64,000 nt of DNA, from positions 1,751,815-1,815,814 of the forward strand of contig NZ_CP011311.1 of the NCBI RefSeq assembly GCF_000980815.1, in the 5' to 3' direction. Positions 35,303 to 43,946 of this stretch are shown here, piece by piece. A program made the translations under genes and the position numbers. Origin of the DNA: Corynebacterium camporealensis (GTDB taxonomy: Bacteria > Actinomycetota > Actinomycetes > Mycobacteriales > Mycobacteriaceae). How positions within the stretch are numbered: position 1 is the first letter of the stretch; each line of letters opens with the position of its first letter. The notes under the pieces are model-generated. The model did no database searches, had not been told where the DNA came from, and saw only the letters and a program-made list of their open reading frames with translations.

Positions 35303-36047
35303 TTCCGCCGAATCGGCGATCGCGGCGTGCGTATTCCTCCACCGCCGCAAACATATCTTCGGGGGTAAAGTCCGGGAACAGTTTGTCCTGGTAAATCATC
35401 TCGGCATACGCCGACTGCCACAGCAGGAAGTTCGACGTGCGCTTCTCACCAGACGGGCGCAGGAACAAATCCACATCCGGCATCGTCGGGTCATAAAGAT
35501 GCTCCGCGATGACATCATCATTAATCGCGCTGGGGCGCAGCTCACCCTTGGCGGCTTGCTTTGCGATGTCGCGGACGGCATCGACAAGCTCTGCCCTACC
35601 GCCGTAATTCACACACATTGCCAAGGTCATGCGCGTGTTGTCCTTAGTCAGCTCCTCGGCGGCCTCCAGCTCCTTGATAACCGAGCGCCACAGGCGCGGG
35701 CGACGACCCGCCCACACCACGCGCACACCGCGCTCGTGCAGCCACTGGCGCTGCCGACGCAGCACGTCGCGGTTAAAGCCCATCAAAAAGCGCACCTCTT
35801 CGGGGCTACGGCGCCAATTCTCCGTCGAGAAGGCATAGGCCGACAGGTATGGCACGCCCATGGCGAGACAGGCGTCGACGGCATCGAGAAGCACTGCTTC
35901 ACCGCGCTTATGGCCCTCGGTGCGCGGCATGCCACGTTCTTGCGCCCAACGGCCGTTACCGTCCATGACCAGCGCAATGTGGCGCGGGAGGAACTCAGCG
36001 GCAATCTCGGGCGGGGTTAATTTCCGATTCGGATCTGGCGTAATCAC
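35295..36047 (-). CDS. uppS: Isoprenyl transferase (decaprenyl/undecaprenyl diphosphate synthase)
   Basis: A 250-residue cis-prenyltransferase that makes the long-chain polyprenyl carrier for the cell wall. The substrate loop VMDGNGRWA contains catalytic Asp29, FSTENWRR follows near residue 75, and the C-terminal [19 protein letters not shown] and Y-x-E region are conserved. GTG start at 36047 with AGGA 7 nt upstream, 9 bp after recO. Confidence 0.93.
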   Translation of the reverse strand: MITPDPNRKLTPPEIAAEFLPRHIALVMDGNGRWAQERGMPRTEGHKRGEAVLLDAVDACLAMGVPYLSAYAFSTENWRRSPEEVRFLMGFNRDVLRRQRQWLHERGVRVVWAGRRPRLWRSVIKELEAAEELTKDNTRMTLAMCVNYGGRAELVDAVRDIAKQAAKGELRPSAINDDVIAEHLYDPTMPDVDLFLRPSGEKRTSNFLLWQSAYAEMIYQDKLFPDFTPEDMFAAVEEYARRDRRFGGTK

Positions 36048-36056
36048 GTCTATATC

Positions 36057-36776
36057 CTACTGTTCCATCACGCCGAGTGCGGAGACCTTCCGCTCCAGAT
36101 GCCACTGCAAGTACGCGCGGGTTAACCGGTGGGCTTCCTGGCGCTGCGCATTCGTCGGATTGGACTCGTAACCGTGTGCCAATAACCACATGTGGTGCAG
36201 GGTTTCCGGATCCACCTCTGCAGCTCCTGGCGGGCGGCACTGGTGGCACGCTGCCCCACCCACTGCCGGGTGGAACGCGTGGTGCGGGCCGGGCCGCTGG
36301 CATTGCGCGCAATCAAACAAGCTCGGCGACCACCCGGCGTGCGCCATGGCTTGGAGCAGGAAGGCGTTGAGGGCGTCGATAGGCTCGGCGTGCTGCAGGC
36401 GCTCCAGGGTCTGGGTAATCGCGTTGTAAAGGTACGGGTCGCCTGGCGCGTCATTTTGCGCGAGCCGCTCTGCTGCTTCGAGTGCTGCGCAGGCGGCGGT
36501 GTAGCGCTCGTAGTCGTCGATAATCTGCGCGCCGTAGTAGGCCACTGTGTCGGCCTGGGTAATCGAATACAGCGAACGACCTGCGTAAAGCTGCACGTCC
36601 AGATTGACGAAGAGCTGCAGACGCGACCCGAAGCGCGACTTCGCTCTCCTGACACCCTTGGCGACACCGCGCACCAGGCCGTGCTGCTTGGTGAGCAGGA
36701 CAATAACGCGGTCGGCTTCGCCAAAATCGTATGAGCGAATCACGACCGCGCGGTCCCGGAAATTCTCCCGGCGCAT
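36057..36776 (-). CDS. recO: DNA repair protein RecO
   Basis: A 239-residue recombination mediator that loads RecA on SSB-coated DNA. The N-terminal OB fold begins RDRAVVIRSYDFGEADRVIVLLTKQHGLVRGVAKGVRR, and a four-cysteine zinc site is visible as CAQC and CHQC. It sits between era and uppS, 3 bp after era, in the conserved era-recO-uppS order. Confidence 0.93.
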   Translation of the reverse strand: MRRENFRDRAVVIRSYDFGEADRVIVLLTKQHGLVRGVAKGVRRAKSRFGSRLQLFVNLDVQLYAGRSLYSITQADTVAYYGAQIIDDYERYTAACAALEAAERLAQNDAPGDPYLYNAITQTLERLQHAEPIDALNAFLLQAMAHAGWSPSLFDCAQCQRPGPHHAFHPAVGGAACHQCRPPGAAEVDPETLHHMWLLAHGYESNPTNAQRQEAHRLTRAYLQWHLERKVSALGVMEQ

Positions 36777-36779
36777 GAG

Positions 36780-37769
36780 TTAGAACCCCAAACGGCCCAG
36801 CGACTTCGGGTCAGACTGCCAGTTCTTCAGCACCTTAATGCGCAGGTCCAGGTACACATTTTGGCCCAGTAGCTGGATAATCTCCTTGCGCGCAGTACCG
36901 ACGATGCGCGTAAAGCGACGACCGTCCTTGCCTTCGATGATGCGCTTTTGGCCCGGGCGCTCCAGATAGAGCACGGCATGCACATCGAGCACGCCTTCCC
37001 TGGTTTGCGAGGGCAGCATCTCATCGACCTCGACTGCCACCGAGTGCGGCAGCTCGTCCTTCAAGCCCGCGAGCGCTGCTTCGCGAATGAGCTCCGCGAT
37101 GCGCTTTTCCTGCTGCTCATCAGTGATGTGGTCGTCCGGGTAGAACTTCGGGCCTTCGGGGAGGTGGTCGACGATGACATCGATAAGCTCGTCGAGCTGC
37201 ACCCCTTCCTTGGAACTGACCGGGATGACCACTGCGTCCGGGTTTTCCTCTGTCAGCAGCTGGTGCAGGGCGAGCAGCTGTGCGCCGACCTGGTCCTTCG
37301 ATGCCTTGTCGAGCTTGGTGACGATACCAATAATCGGAGTCTTCGGCGCCACCTTGCGCACGTTCTCCAGAATCCACTTGTCACCTGGGCCGATCTTCTC
37401 ATCCGCCGGGATAGTCAGACCGATGACGTCGACGTCCGCGTAGGTGTCCTTCACGACCTCGTTCAGGCGCTCGCCCAGCAGCGTGCGCGGGCGGTGCAGA
37501 CCCGGGGTATCAACCACGATGACCTGCGCATCCTCGCGATGCACCAGACCGCGAATCGGATGACGAGTCGTCTCCGGCTGGTCCGCCGTAATAGCAATCT
37601 TGTGCCCCACCAGCGCATTCGTCAGCGTCGACTTACCCGTATTCGGGCGGCCCACAAAGGACACAAAGCCCGAGCGGAACCCCTCCGGGGTGTCTGTGTA
37701 TTGGGTGTAATCCAGCGCCTCACCATCATCCGGGAGGTTCTCAAACGCGGCATCAAAATCTGTACTCAT
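36780..37769 (-). CDS. era: GTPase Era
   Basis: A 329-residue GTPase that helps mature 16S rRNA and assemble 30S subunits. G1 is GRPNTGKS (residues 40-47), G2 region QPETTRHPIRG, G3 DTPG, G4 TKLD; the C-terminal KH domain is present (GTARKEIIQLLGQNVYLDLRIKV). About 30 acidic residues precede the G domain, more than in E. coli Era. TATGAT lies 8 nt before the ATG, suggesting a leaderless transcript. Confidence 0.95.
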   Translation of the reverse strand: MSTDFDAAFENLPDDGEALDYTQYTDTPEGFRSGFVSFVGRPNTGKSTLTNALVGHKIAITADQPETTRHPIRGLVHREDAQVIVVDTPGLHRPRTLLGERLNEVVKDTYADVDVIGLTIPADEKIGPGDKWILENVRKVAPKTPIIGIVTKLDKASKDQVGAQLLALHQLLTEENPDAVVIPVSSKEGVQLDELIDVIVDHLPEGPKFYPDDHITDEQQEKRIAELIREAALAGLKDELPHSVAVEVDEMLPSQTREGVLDVHAVLYLERPGQKRIIEGKDGRRFTRIVGTARKEIIQLLGQNVYLDLRIKVLKNWQSDPKSLGRLGF

Positions 37770-37777
37770 TAACTGAC

Positions 37778-37783
37778 ATCATA
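37778..37783 (-). promoter_or_regulatory. -10 box for leaderless era
   Basis: Minus-strand TATGAT, 8 nt before ATG 37769. It overlaps the hairpin that ends the formamidase transcript. Confidence 0.4.
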
Positions 37784-37812
37784 GCCCACCGCCATAACAG
37801 CGATGGGCTATG
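37780..37812 (-). terminator. Hairpin after the formamidase gene
   Basis: Perfect 9-bp stem CATAGCCCA / TGGGCTATG enclosing a smaller CGCTGTTATGGCG hairpin. It lies between the formamidase stop and era and should separate the two units. Confidence 0.55.
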
Positions 37813-37841
37813 AAGAGATGCCTGTTACGCAGGGATGTTGG

Positions 37842-38861
37842 TTACTTATTGTACTTATCCGGCAGCGGGCCAAGCTGTGGGCCATCCGGGTAGTACTTCC
37901 AGCCGTCCTTGATGCGAACTTCGTCGTCCCATGGCAGCTTGTACTCGCCCTTAGCCAGGTCTTCTACCCAGGTCAGATAGTTTTCCTTCTTGCCGCCCGG
38001 GTAGCCCACGTAGCCACGATTGCCCAGGTTGTAGATGTTGTTTTCCAAGCCCCAGTTCTTACGTGCCTTATCGGCCAGCTCCGGGAAGATTTCAGCAGTG
38101 ACAATCTCGCCCGGGTTACGGTGACCTTCGGAAATCATGCCGCCGTCGTAATTGCAGACGTTACCTTCACCGAAGTAGTAGAAGGTGTTGTCGTAGCCAG
38201 CCAGGTTCACCGATGCGGTGTACATCAGATTCTGGAAAGCATTCGTCCGGTTGGTCATGATCCACTGGTCAGAGACCTGCGTGGAGTAACCCGAGATGCG
38301 AATATAGACGTTTGCGCCCTTGTAAGCCGCCTCGCGTGCGAGCTCAGGGAACATACCGTCGTGACAGATATTCACTGCCAGCTTCGACCCCTTCGGGCCA
38401 TCGCATACCGGCATGCCCAGGTCACCCGGGTACCACGGCTCGATGGGAGTCCAGGGCTGCAGCTTGCGGTAGTGCAGAGCAATCTCGCCCTCATTGTTGA
38501 TGATGATCGCAGTGTTGAAAGGTGGTTTTCCTTCCTCATGGTTCGGCTCCATGATGGAAAAGACACCCCAGACATCATTGTCGCGGCACGCCTGCTTGAA
38601 CTGGTCCACCTTCGGATCATCCAGGCCAATGAGGAACTCATCGTAGGACCAGATCTCCGTGTTCAGTCCCGAGGACGAATACTCCGGGAAGACAATAAGG
38701 TCCAGGTCTGGATAGCCAGTCTTCGTGCTACCAACCATGCGGCAAATTTCATCTACATTTGCCTGCACATCCTCCGGCGAGGTCACTACCGGGACCGGAT
38801 ACTGAATCAGTGCCATCAGCAGCCCGTCTGGCGAAGCACTAATACTTCCTGTACTCGACAT
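37842..38861 (-). CDS. amiF: Formamidase
   Basis: A 339-residue nitrilase-superfamily amidase that hydrolyses formamide to formate and ammonia. The catalytic triad is in the exact positions of Helicobacter AmiF: Glu60 in FPEYSSSG, Lys133 in HYRKLQPW and Cys166 in [10 protein letters not shown]; long stretches such as [14 protein letters not shown] and [22 protein letters not shown] are near identical to AmiF. It stands alone between era and the lipoprotein gene, with AGAGGAG 7 nt before its ATG. It may supply nitrogen. Confidence 0.93.
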   Translation of the reverse strand: MSSTGSISASPDGLLMALIQYPVPVVTSPEDVQANVDEICRMVGSTKTGYPDLDLIVFPEYSSSGLNTEIWSYDEFLIGLDDPKVDQFKQACRDNDVWGVFSIMEPNHEEGKPPFNTAIIINNEGEIALHYRKLQPWTPIEPWYPGDLGMPVCDGPKGSKLAVNICHDGMFPELAREAAYKGANVYIRISGYSTQVSDQWIMTNRTNAFQNLMYTASVNLAGYDNTFYYFGEGNVCNYDGGMISEGHRNPGEIVTAEIFPELADKARKNWGLENNIYNLGNRGYVGYPGGKKENYLTWVEDLAKGEYKLPWDDEVRIKDGWKYYPDGPQLGPLPDKYNK

Positions 38862-39004
38862 ATTAACTCCTCTTTAGGTCTAGTCGTCAGGACCACCGCC
38901 AGGATAGCGTGATCCACAGCACATCGCAGGCGCTCTCATTCTGACTCACTGAGAGTCTTCTTGTATTACGCTTTGAGGACTCACTCTCTCGCAGAAAGAT
39001 TGCT

Positions 39005-39504
39005 ATGCGCTCAGCTTTCCACTTCTCGCCGCCGCTCTCCTACTGGTCGGTTGTTCTAACCCCGACTCGGAACCAGCGTCGAGCTCGAGTAGTTCTTCTG
39101 AGACCTCGTCGTCCTCGTCAGCTACTTCGCCGTCTTCGACGTCTTCATCTGCTGAGTCTTCGGTTTCGGAGACGCAGGCATCGGAAAGCATTGCTCCGGC
39201 AGAACCCGTAGAGCAGGCTGAACCTGCTGCTCAGCCTGCTGCGGAGCCCACCCTGCTCTACTGCGAGGGCGGGCTTACGACTCACGGCATGTTCTCGGAT
39301 GGGCAGAGGCGACTCACGCCTGCATGTGACACCCCGGAACACCGTGAAGCAGGACGCATGGAATCGCTGTGCGGTGGCATCAGCGACGGCATCACTCAGG
39401 AATACATTGACCTCTGCTTGGGTGGAGAGCCTCCATCCCAAGAACTGCTGGACTACGTCGAGCAGCGCGACGCTAACTCAGGGGAAGCAGCCACTTCCTA
39501 CTAG
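39005..39504 (+). pseudogene. Lipoprotein gene frameshifted at its start
   Basis: From 39007 one frame reads ALSFPLLAAALLLVGCS, a lipoprotein signal peptide with lipobox LVGC, then a Ser/Thr/Glu linker, a Pro/Ala/Glu stretch and a Cys-containing domain (LLYCEGGLTTHGMFSDG ... SLCGGISDGITQEYIDLCLGG) up to TAG 39504. No start codon exists in that frame after the TGA at 38974. The ATG at 39005, with AGAAAG 7 nt upstream, is one base out of frame; adding one base after ATGCG would give MRLSFPLLAAALLLVGCS. So a one-base deletion in codon 2 has silenced the gene, or the assembly has an error here. The IS982 element begins exactly at its stop. Confidence 0.7.
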
Positions 39505-40517
39505 ATGATTGAGTCCAAGGGTGTGCTGGGGGTTTAGTGGTCATAGGCGATCAGTGATCGCAGGGCAGGTTGGCCGGTGGCGTGGTTATGCCAGATCGCT
39601 GCGGTTAATGCCAGCAGGCGTTTAACGACCTGGCAGACCAACCCACCGGCAGTGCGGCTGCCGTGTTGTTCAAGATGGAGCTGGCTTTTCATCGTGTTGA
39701 ACACCGACTCGATAGTCTGCCGCAATGGTTTCAAGAATTGTTTTCCTGGCCTGGGTTTTTCCCCTTTCCGGGCCGGGCGAAGCAACTCAACGCCACCAGT
39801 TGTCAGCTCGTCTTCCAGCCAGGCACCGTTATAGCCCTTATCCGCCATGATGACCTGCCCGGTCGACACAATCACCGGAACAGTCTCCAGTATCGCCAGC
39901 AGTGTGGCGCGTTCATCGGCTTTGGCACCAGTGAGTGCGTAGCCAACCGGCAGCCCATGCAAAGTACTAATCAGGTGGAGTCGGCATCCCCAGAAAAACC
40001 GTGAGTGCGAGGCGCAATAGCCGTACTCGGCGTAGCCGGCCAGGTCGGAGCGTTTCACTGTTTCCCGGGACCGGCCGCATTCAACCGGGGTGGAGTCCAC
40101 GACCCAGACATCATCATTGAGCAGGCCAGTCGAGGTGGCCAGGTGGGTCATCACGTGCTGCATCACGGTGGTGAGTTTCCGGAGTCGTTTGTTGTAACCG
40201 GATTGCTGTGGGATGTAGGGAAATGTGCTGGTGAAGCGTTTTCTGGCGTGGCGGATGAAGTGGCGTTGGGAGGTGTATCCCTGAAGGGATTCCATCACGG
40301 CCAGGGTGATGATTTCAGCATCGGTGATCTGTGGTTGGATCCCGATCTTCGGGCGTGGTGGGAGGAGTTCGGGATGGGCGTTGAGGTAGTCATCGCAGGT
40401 GGTATAGAGTGCTGTTGCGAGAGTGTCTATGTTGTTTTCCACAAATTCAATCATGGGCACTCTCGCCCTTTTTTAGCGGTAGCCACGCACTGGGGACCCT
40501 TGGACTCAATCATCTAG
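39501..40517. mobile_element. IS982-family insertion sequence
   Basis: About 1 kb, bounded by perfect inverted repeats ATGATTGAGTCCAAGGGT (18 bp; 39505-39522 and 40513-40496 inverted) and flanked by CTAG on both sides, a 4-bp target duplication or a palindromic extension of the ends. It carries one transposase gene. The left CTAG supplies the stop codon of the lipoprotein gene and the right CTAG the stop of the DUF559 gene, so insertion was neutral for both reading frames. Confidence 0.85.
39534..40454 (-). CDS. IS982-family transposase
   Basis: A 306-residue transposase of the IS982 family. Typical elements are the N-terminal helical region, VVDSTPVECGRS with the first catalytic Asp, EYGYCASHSRFFWGCRLHLI, IMADKGYNG with the second Asp, and the Glu in RQTIESVFNTMKSQLHLE. 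The start is ATG 40454 (GTG 40460 possible) with GCGAGAG upstream. It appears intact, so the element may still move. Confidence 0.9.
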   Translation of the reverse strand: MIEFVENNIDTLATALYTTCDDYLNAHPELLPPRPKIGIQPQITDAEIITLAVMESLQGYTSQRHFIRHARKRFTSTFPYIPQQSGYNKRLRKLTTVMQHVMTHLATSTGLLNDDVWVVDSTPVECGRSRETVKRSDLAGYAEYGYCASHSRFFWGCRLHLISTLHGLPVGYALTGAKADERATLLAILETVPVIVSTGQVIMADKGYNGAWLEDELTTGGVELLRPARKGEKPRPGKQFLKPLRQTIESVFNTMKSQLHLEQHGSRTAGGLVCQVVKRLLALTAAIWHNHATGQPALRSLIAYDH

Positions 40518-41428
40518 GCCTCGCGGAGTTTTTCGTGGCCGTTTTCGATGTGCCAGCGGATGTCGCTGAGAAAGCCATCGGGGTCAGCGCTGAGTTCGTT
40601 CGGTGCGTAGCGCAGGACTGCGTAACCACGATTGAGCAGGGCTTTTTGGCGGCGGTGTTCGGCGCGGATGACTTCGTCAGGGCGGAATTCGTATTTGACG
40701 TTGCCGTCGATTTCGATAACTAGCCAGTCGTTGATGAGGATGTCGGCGCGATACTGCATGATACTGCGCTGCGCTTTGATGGTTCGAAGCCCGGGGATAT
40801 TCGCGTTGATAATCAGTGCTCGTGCGTAGGACTCCCAGGGCGATTCGGAGTCGCAGACGCTATGTTTCAGTGCCTGACGAGCTTTCGCGATTCCTTTTAC
40901 TCGGCCCATCGAGCCCAGCACGTGGTTCAGTTTGTTCATACCCACATACCGGCTGCGGATACTGTCTACTGCGACGATGCCTTGTTCGAAGCCGTAAAAG
41001 CGAGAGATATCTAAAGCTGTGCGCGCGAGGGTGCTTACCCTCACGCCGTGTATTTCTTCTACCTGGTTCTTTAAGTCGGTCTGCTTGTAACGAAAGAAGT
41101 GCCCCTTCCCTTTTGCCGGGATGGAATTTGAGGGCACGGTTGCGTGGTACTGGTTCGGATAGCTAGTAAGAGGGATTCCGTGGATTAATGCGGCTGCTTT
41201 ATCTATGAGCACGGCGCGCGGGGCCGCGCGACCGTGCGCGTACACTCTGGCGATTGTCTTCTCCCAGGGTTTGAGCCGGTTCCAGTCGAGGCGGCGCATC
41301 GCAAAGCACCATGCAAGTTGTGCCAGCTTGTCGTTGTGTAATTTCTCCCAGAGCGGGTCGGAGTTCGGGAGCTTGCGGAAATCTATGAGATGTTCGTCGA
41401 TGTAATTGAAGAGATTTGTATTAGGCAT
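40514..41428 (-). CDS. DUF559-domain protein with AbiEi-like N terminus
   Basis: A 304-residue protein whose C-terminal third is a DUF559/very-short-patch-repair-like nuclease domain: SPWESYARALI, then YRADILINDWLVIEIDG and RAEHRRQKALLNRGYAVLRY, giving the D...E-x-D spacing of PD-(D/E)XK folds. The middle resembles the N-terminal part of type IV antitoxin AbiEi proteins (RAAPRAVLIDKAAALIHGIPL). Many copies of such proteins occur in corynebacteria; their substrate is unknown. Its stop codon is within the CTAG at the IS982 junction. Confidence 0.7.
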   Translation of the reverse strand: MPNTNLFNYIDEHLIDFRKLPNSDPLWEKLHNDKLAQLAWCFAMRRLDWNRLKPWEKTIARVYAHGRAAPRAVLIDKAAALIHGIPLTSYPNQYHATVPSNSIPAKGKGHFFRYKQTDLKNQVEEIHGVRVSTLARTALDISRFYGFEQGIVAVDSIRSRYVGMNKLNHVLGSMGRVKGIAKARQALKHSVCDSESPWESYARALIINANIPGLRTIKAQRSIMQYRADILINDWLVIEIDGNVKYEFRPDEVIRAEHRRQKALLNRGYAVLRYAPNELSADPDGFLSDIRWHIENGHEKLREA

Positions 41429-41489
41429 GCCCTTTTTGTAGCCCAGGTCACGCGTTCTCGCGCGGCGAGTGCACCTGCTTGCCTGTATT

Positions 41490-41587
41490 TCCCCACACCT
41501 GGAAGGCGAGAGCTCGCGATGAGGATTTGGGCATCGGAAAGCGTGCTCGGATGCGCTCTTGGAGGATTCGGGGATCAGGTGTGGGGA
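41490..41587. repeat. Inverted repeat with 76-bp spacer in pdxY-DUF559 gap
   Basis: TCCCCACACCT (41490-41500) and AGGTGTGGGGA (41577-41587) are perfect reverse complements. They lie in the 180-bp gap between the DUF559 gene start and the end of the second pyridoxal kinase gene, and enclose one CATCGGAAAG decamer. Possible terminator of the kinase operon. No other feature is seen in the gap. Confidence 0.4.
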
Positions 41588-41608
41588 TTTCCCAGGGGAG
41601 GTCCTGAG

Positions 41609-42445
41609 TTAGCAGGGGTAGGCGCGGAATTGGCGGCGCGGGTGGACGAAGACGTCCTGGTTCTGAACGAGCTGGAGCTCGTCCGAGCCGGCGGCGTGCG
41701 AGGCGTAGATGACGTCGAAGACAGCGCTGGCGGTTGCTTCGAGGGCATCGGGAAGCGAGGCGCCGCGCAGGAGGTGGCTGGTAAACAGCGAGGTGGTCAG
41801 GTCCCCGGCGCCGACGACCTTGCCGCCGGCGACCTGCTGGCCGGGCACGCGCGGGGTGGTGAGGAAGTAGGCGTTATCGGGGTCAACAGCGAGCATGCCG
41901 ATGTTTGCATCGCCCGTGTCGACAGACGTGACCAACACCGTGGAGCACAGCGAGCGCGCTGCGGCGATGGTGGATTCCAGGTCGGTGCAGGGCATGCCGG
42001 AGAGTAGGGCGACTTCCCATTGGTTGGGGGTGATGACATCGGCAAGTGGGATGAGCTCATCGCGGAAGACGCCGGGGATGTCGTCGGCGACGAAGGAGCC
42101 GTAGATTGCGTTGCCGATGACGGGGTCGCAGGCAAAGAGTGCGTCGGAGGAGTCTTTGACGCGGGAGACGGTATCGATGACCACGTCGGCAAGTTCCGGG
42201 GTGCCGAGGTAGCCGGTGAGCACTGCGTCGATGTCAGGCTGGCGGGCGAAAGTTGCGTCGATGATGTCCCGGACGGTGGAGGCTGGGAACGCGGGCCCGC
42301 CCCAGTCGGGGCATTCGGTGTGATTAGAGAAGTTCACCGTGTTGACGGGCCATACTTCCAGGCCAGCGCGCTGCAGCGGGAAGACGGCAGCGGAATTACC
42401 CACATGGCCATAGGTCACGTGGGACTGAATGGACAGAACTGCCAC
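41609..42445 (-). CDS. pdxY: Pyridoxal kinase paralogue, second copy
   Basis: A 278-residue ribokinase-fold kinase of the PdxY/PdxK family. It begins VLSIQSHVTYGHVGNSAAVFPLQRAG, has NFSNHTECPDWGGP, CDPVIGNAIYG, and the anion-hole/catalytic motif GAGDLTTSLF with the base Asp. Activity would be phosphorylation of pyridoxal, pyridoxine or pyridoxamine with ATP. It shares one base with the stop of the first copy (TAG/GTG), so it is translationally coupled. It differs from the first copy around the substrate lid (GQQVAGGKVV in place of FKRN). Confidence 0.83.
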   Translation of the reverse strand: MAVLSIQSHVTYGHVGNSAAVFPLQRAGLEVWPVNTVNFSNHTECPDWGGPAFPASTVRDIIDATFARQPDIDAVLTGYLGTPELADVVIDTVSRVKDSSDALFACDPVIGNAIYGSFVADDIPGVFRDELIPLADVITPNQWEVALLSGMPCTDLESTIAAARSLCSTVLVTSVDTGDANIGMLAVDPDNAYFLTTPRVPGQQVAGGKVVGAGDLTTSLFTSHLLRGASLPDALEATASAVFDVIYASHAAGSDELQLVQNQDVFVHPRRQFRAYPC

Positions 42446-43293
42446 TAGAGTTCTTCGGCGCTAAATTGCAGCGGCGGGTTCGCGAAGACGTCCTGAGCTT
42501 GGATGAGCTGCAGTTCCTGGGTGTCGGCCTCGTAGGTAGCTTCGAGCAGGCCAAACACGGAGGAGGCGGTGCGCTCGAGGGCGAGCTTGGCGTCGCGAGT
42601 TTCGGTGTAGTGGCCGGTAAACAGCGCGGCGGTGACATCGCCGGAGCCATTGCGCTTGAACGGCAGGTACGGGGTGCTCACCAGGAAGGCACGGTCGCCA
42701 TCGACGGCAAGCATCTCGATGCGGTCTTCGGGGGCATCGGGGCGCTGGACGGAGGTCACCAGCACGGTGCGCGGTCCAATATCTTGGGCAGCACGGACGG
42801 CGCCGAGGGTCTGCTCTAAGGTGCCGACCTCGTGACCAGTAAGGTAGCCGAGCTCGAACTGGTTCGGAGCAATGATGTCGGCGACGGGCACGACCTTGTC
42901 GCGCAGGAGCGGCGGGATTTCATCGGAGACGAAGCATCCGGACTTCTCATTGCCCATCACTGGGTCGCAGGCATAAAGCGCTTGCGGGTTCTCAGCCTTG
43001 ATGCGCTGGACGGTCTCGATAATGACCTCAGCGATATCGGGGCCGCCCTGGTAGCCGGACAAAATAGCATCTACCTGCGGGAAAGCACCACGCTTTTCGA
43101 TGCCATCCACAATCGACGTAATCTCCTCTGCCGGAAGGAGCGGTCCGCCCCAGTCGCCATAACCGGTGTGGTTGGAGAAGTTAACGGTATGAATCGGCCA
43201 GACCTCGTGGCCGCAGCGCTGCAGCGGAAAGACGGCCGCGGAGTTACCGACGTGACCGTACGTGACGTGCGATTGGATAGACAGGATATTCAT
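42445..43293 (-). CDS. pdxY: Pyridoxal kinase paralogue, first copy
   Basis: A 282-residue PdxY-like kinase, about as similar to E. coli PdxY as the second copy: NILSIQSHVTYGHVGNSAAVF, NFSNHTGYGDWGGPL, CDPVMGNEKSGCFV, and the catalytic NGSGDVTAALF. It salvages vitamin B6 by making pyridoxal 5'-phosphate. First gene of a two-gene tandem with its paralogue; it is followed after 1-nt overlap by the second copy. It starts 45 bp before the end of ybeY. Confidence 0.87.
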   Translation of the reverse strand: MNILSIQSHVTYGHVGNSAAVFPLQRCGHEVWPIHTVNFSNHTGYGDWGGPLLPAEEITSIVDGIEKRGAFPQVDAILSGYQGGPDIAEVIIETVQRIKAENPQALYACDPVMGNEKSGCFVSDEIPPLLRDKVVPVADIIAPNQFELGYLTGHEVGTLEQTLGAVRAAQDIGPRTVLVTSVQRPDAPEDRIEMLAVDGDRAFLVSTPYLPFKRNGSGDVTAALFTGHYTETRDAKLALERTASSVFGLLEATYEADTQELQLIQAQDVFANPPLQFSAEEL

Positions 43294-43338
43294 GACACCT
43301 AATTGTGCTCCTCCCCACTAGAGAAGCAAGCTTTGACA

Positions 43339-43944
43339 CTAGTTATTTTCGGAAGGTTCTGCGATGGGTGGGATTCCGCCACCGGGGACTTCCTTATCCA
43401 GGGCGGCGCGCTCGGCGGCGTCCGGGAAGGCCTTGGGGCCGGAAGGTTTGGGGTGGAAGGTGAGGTTGCGTTCGGCGAGGTTGTCGTACCAATCGGCAAG
43501 TAGTTCGTTCTGCAGGCCGAACATCTCTTTTTCTTCTGCTGGGGTGCGGTGGTCGTAGCCGAGCAAGTGGAGGCACCCGTGGACGGTCAACAGGGCGAGC
43601 TCGTGGCCGAGCGAGTGGTCGGCGGCTTCGGCTTGGCGCAGGGCGAACTCCGGACAGAGGACGATATCGCCGAGCATCGCGGGACCGGGGTCCGGGGAAT
43701 CGGGGCGGCCGCCGGTGGCGCCGGGGGTGAGTTCGTCCATCGGAAAGCTCATGACATCGGTGGGACCATCTAGGTCCATCCAGCGCACGTGCAGGTCAGC
43801 GATGGTATCTAAGTCGACGGCGGTGATGGTGCACTCAGCGTCGGGGTGGATGTCCATGGCGCCAAAGGCGAAGGTGGCGACATCGATAAGCATTTCTTCG
43901 TTCACGCCATCGAAGCCGGATTCGTTGAGAAACTCAATGCTCAT
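43339..43944 (-). CDS. ybeY: Endoribonuclease YbeY
   Basis: A 201-residue single-strand endoribonuclease for 16S rRNA 3' maturation. The zinc site is [11 protein letters not shown] (His122, His126, His132). The C-terminal 40 residues ([22 protein letters not shown]...) extend beyond the usual length of about 160-180 and are acidic. It lies 2 bp after phoH in the conserved phoH-ybeY order. Confidence 0.95.
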   Translation of the reverse strand: MSIEFLNESGFDGVNEEMLIDVATFAFGAMDIHPDAECTITAVDLDTIADLHVRWMDLDGPTDVMSFPMDELTPGATGGRPDSPDPGPAMLGDIVLCPEFALRQAEAADHSLGHELALLTVHGCLHLLGYDHRTPAEEKEMFGLQNELLADWYDNLAERNLTFHPKPSGPKAFPDAAERAALDKEVPGGGIPPIAEPSENN

Positions 43945-43946
43945 TT

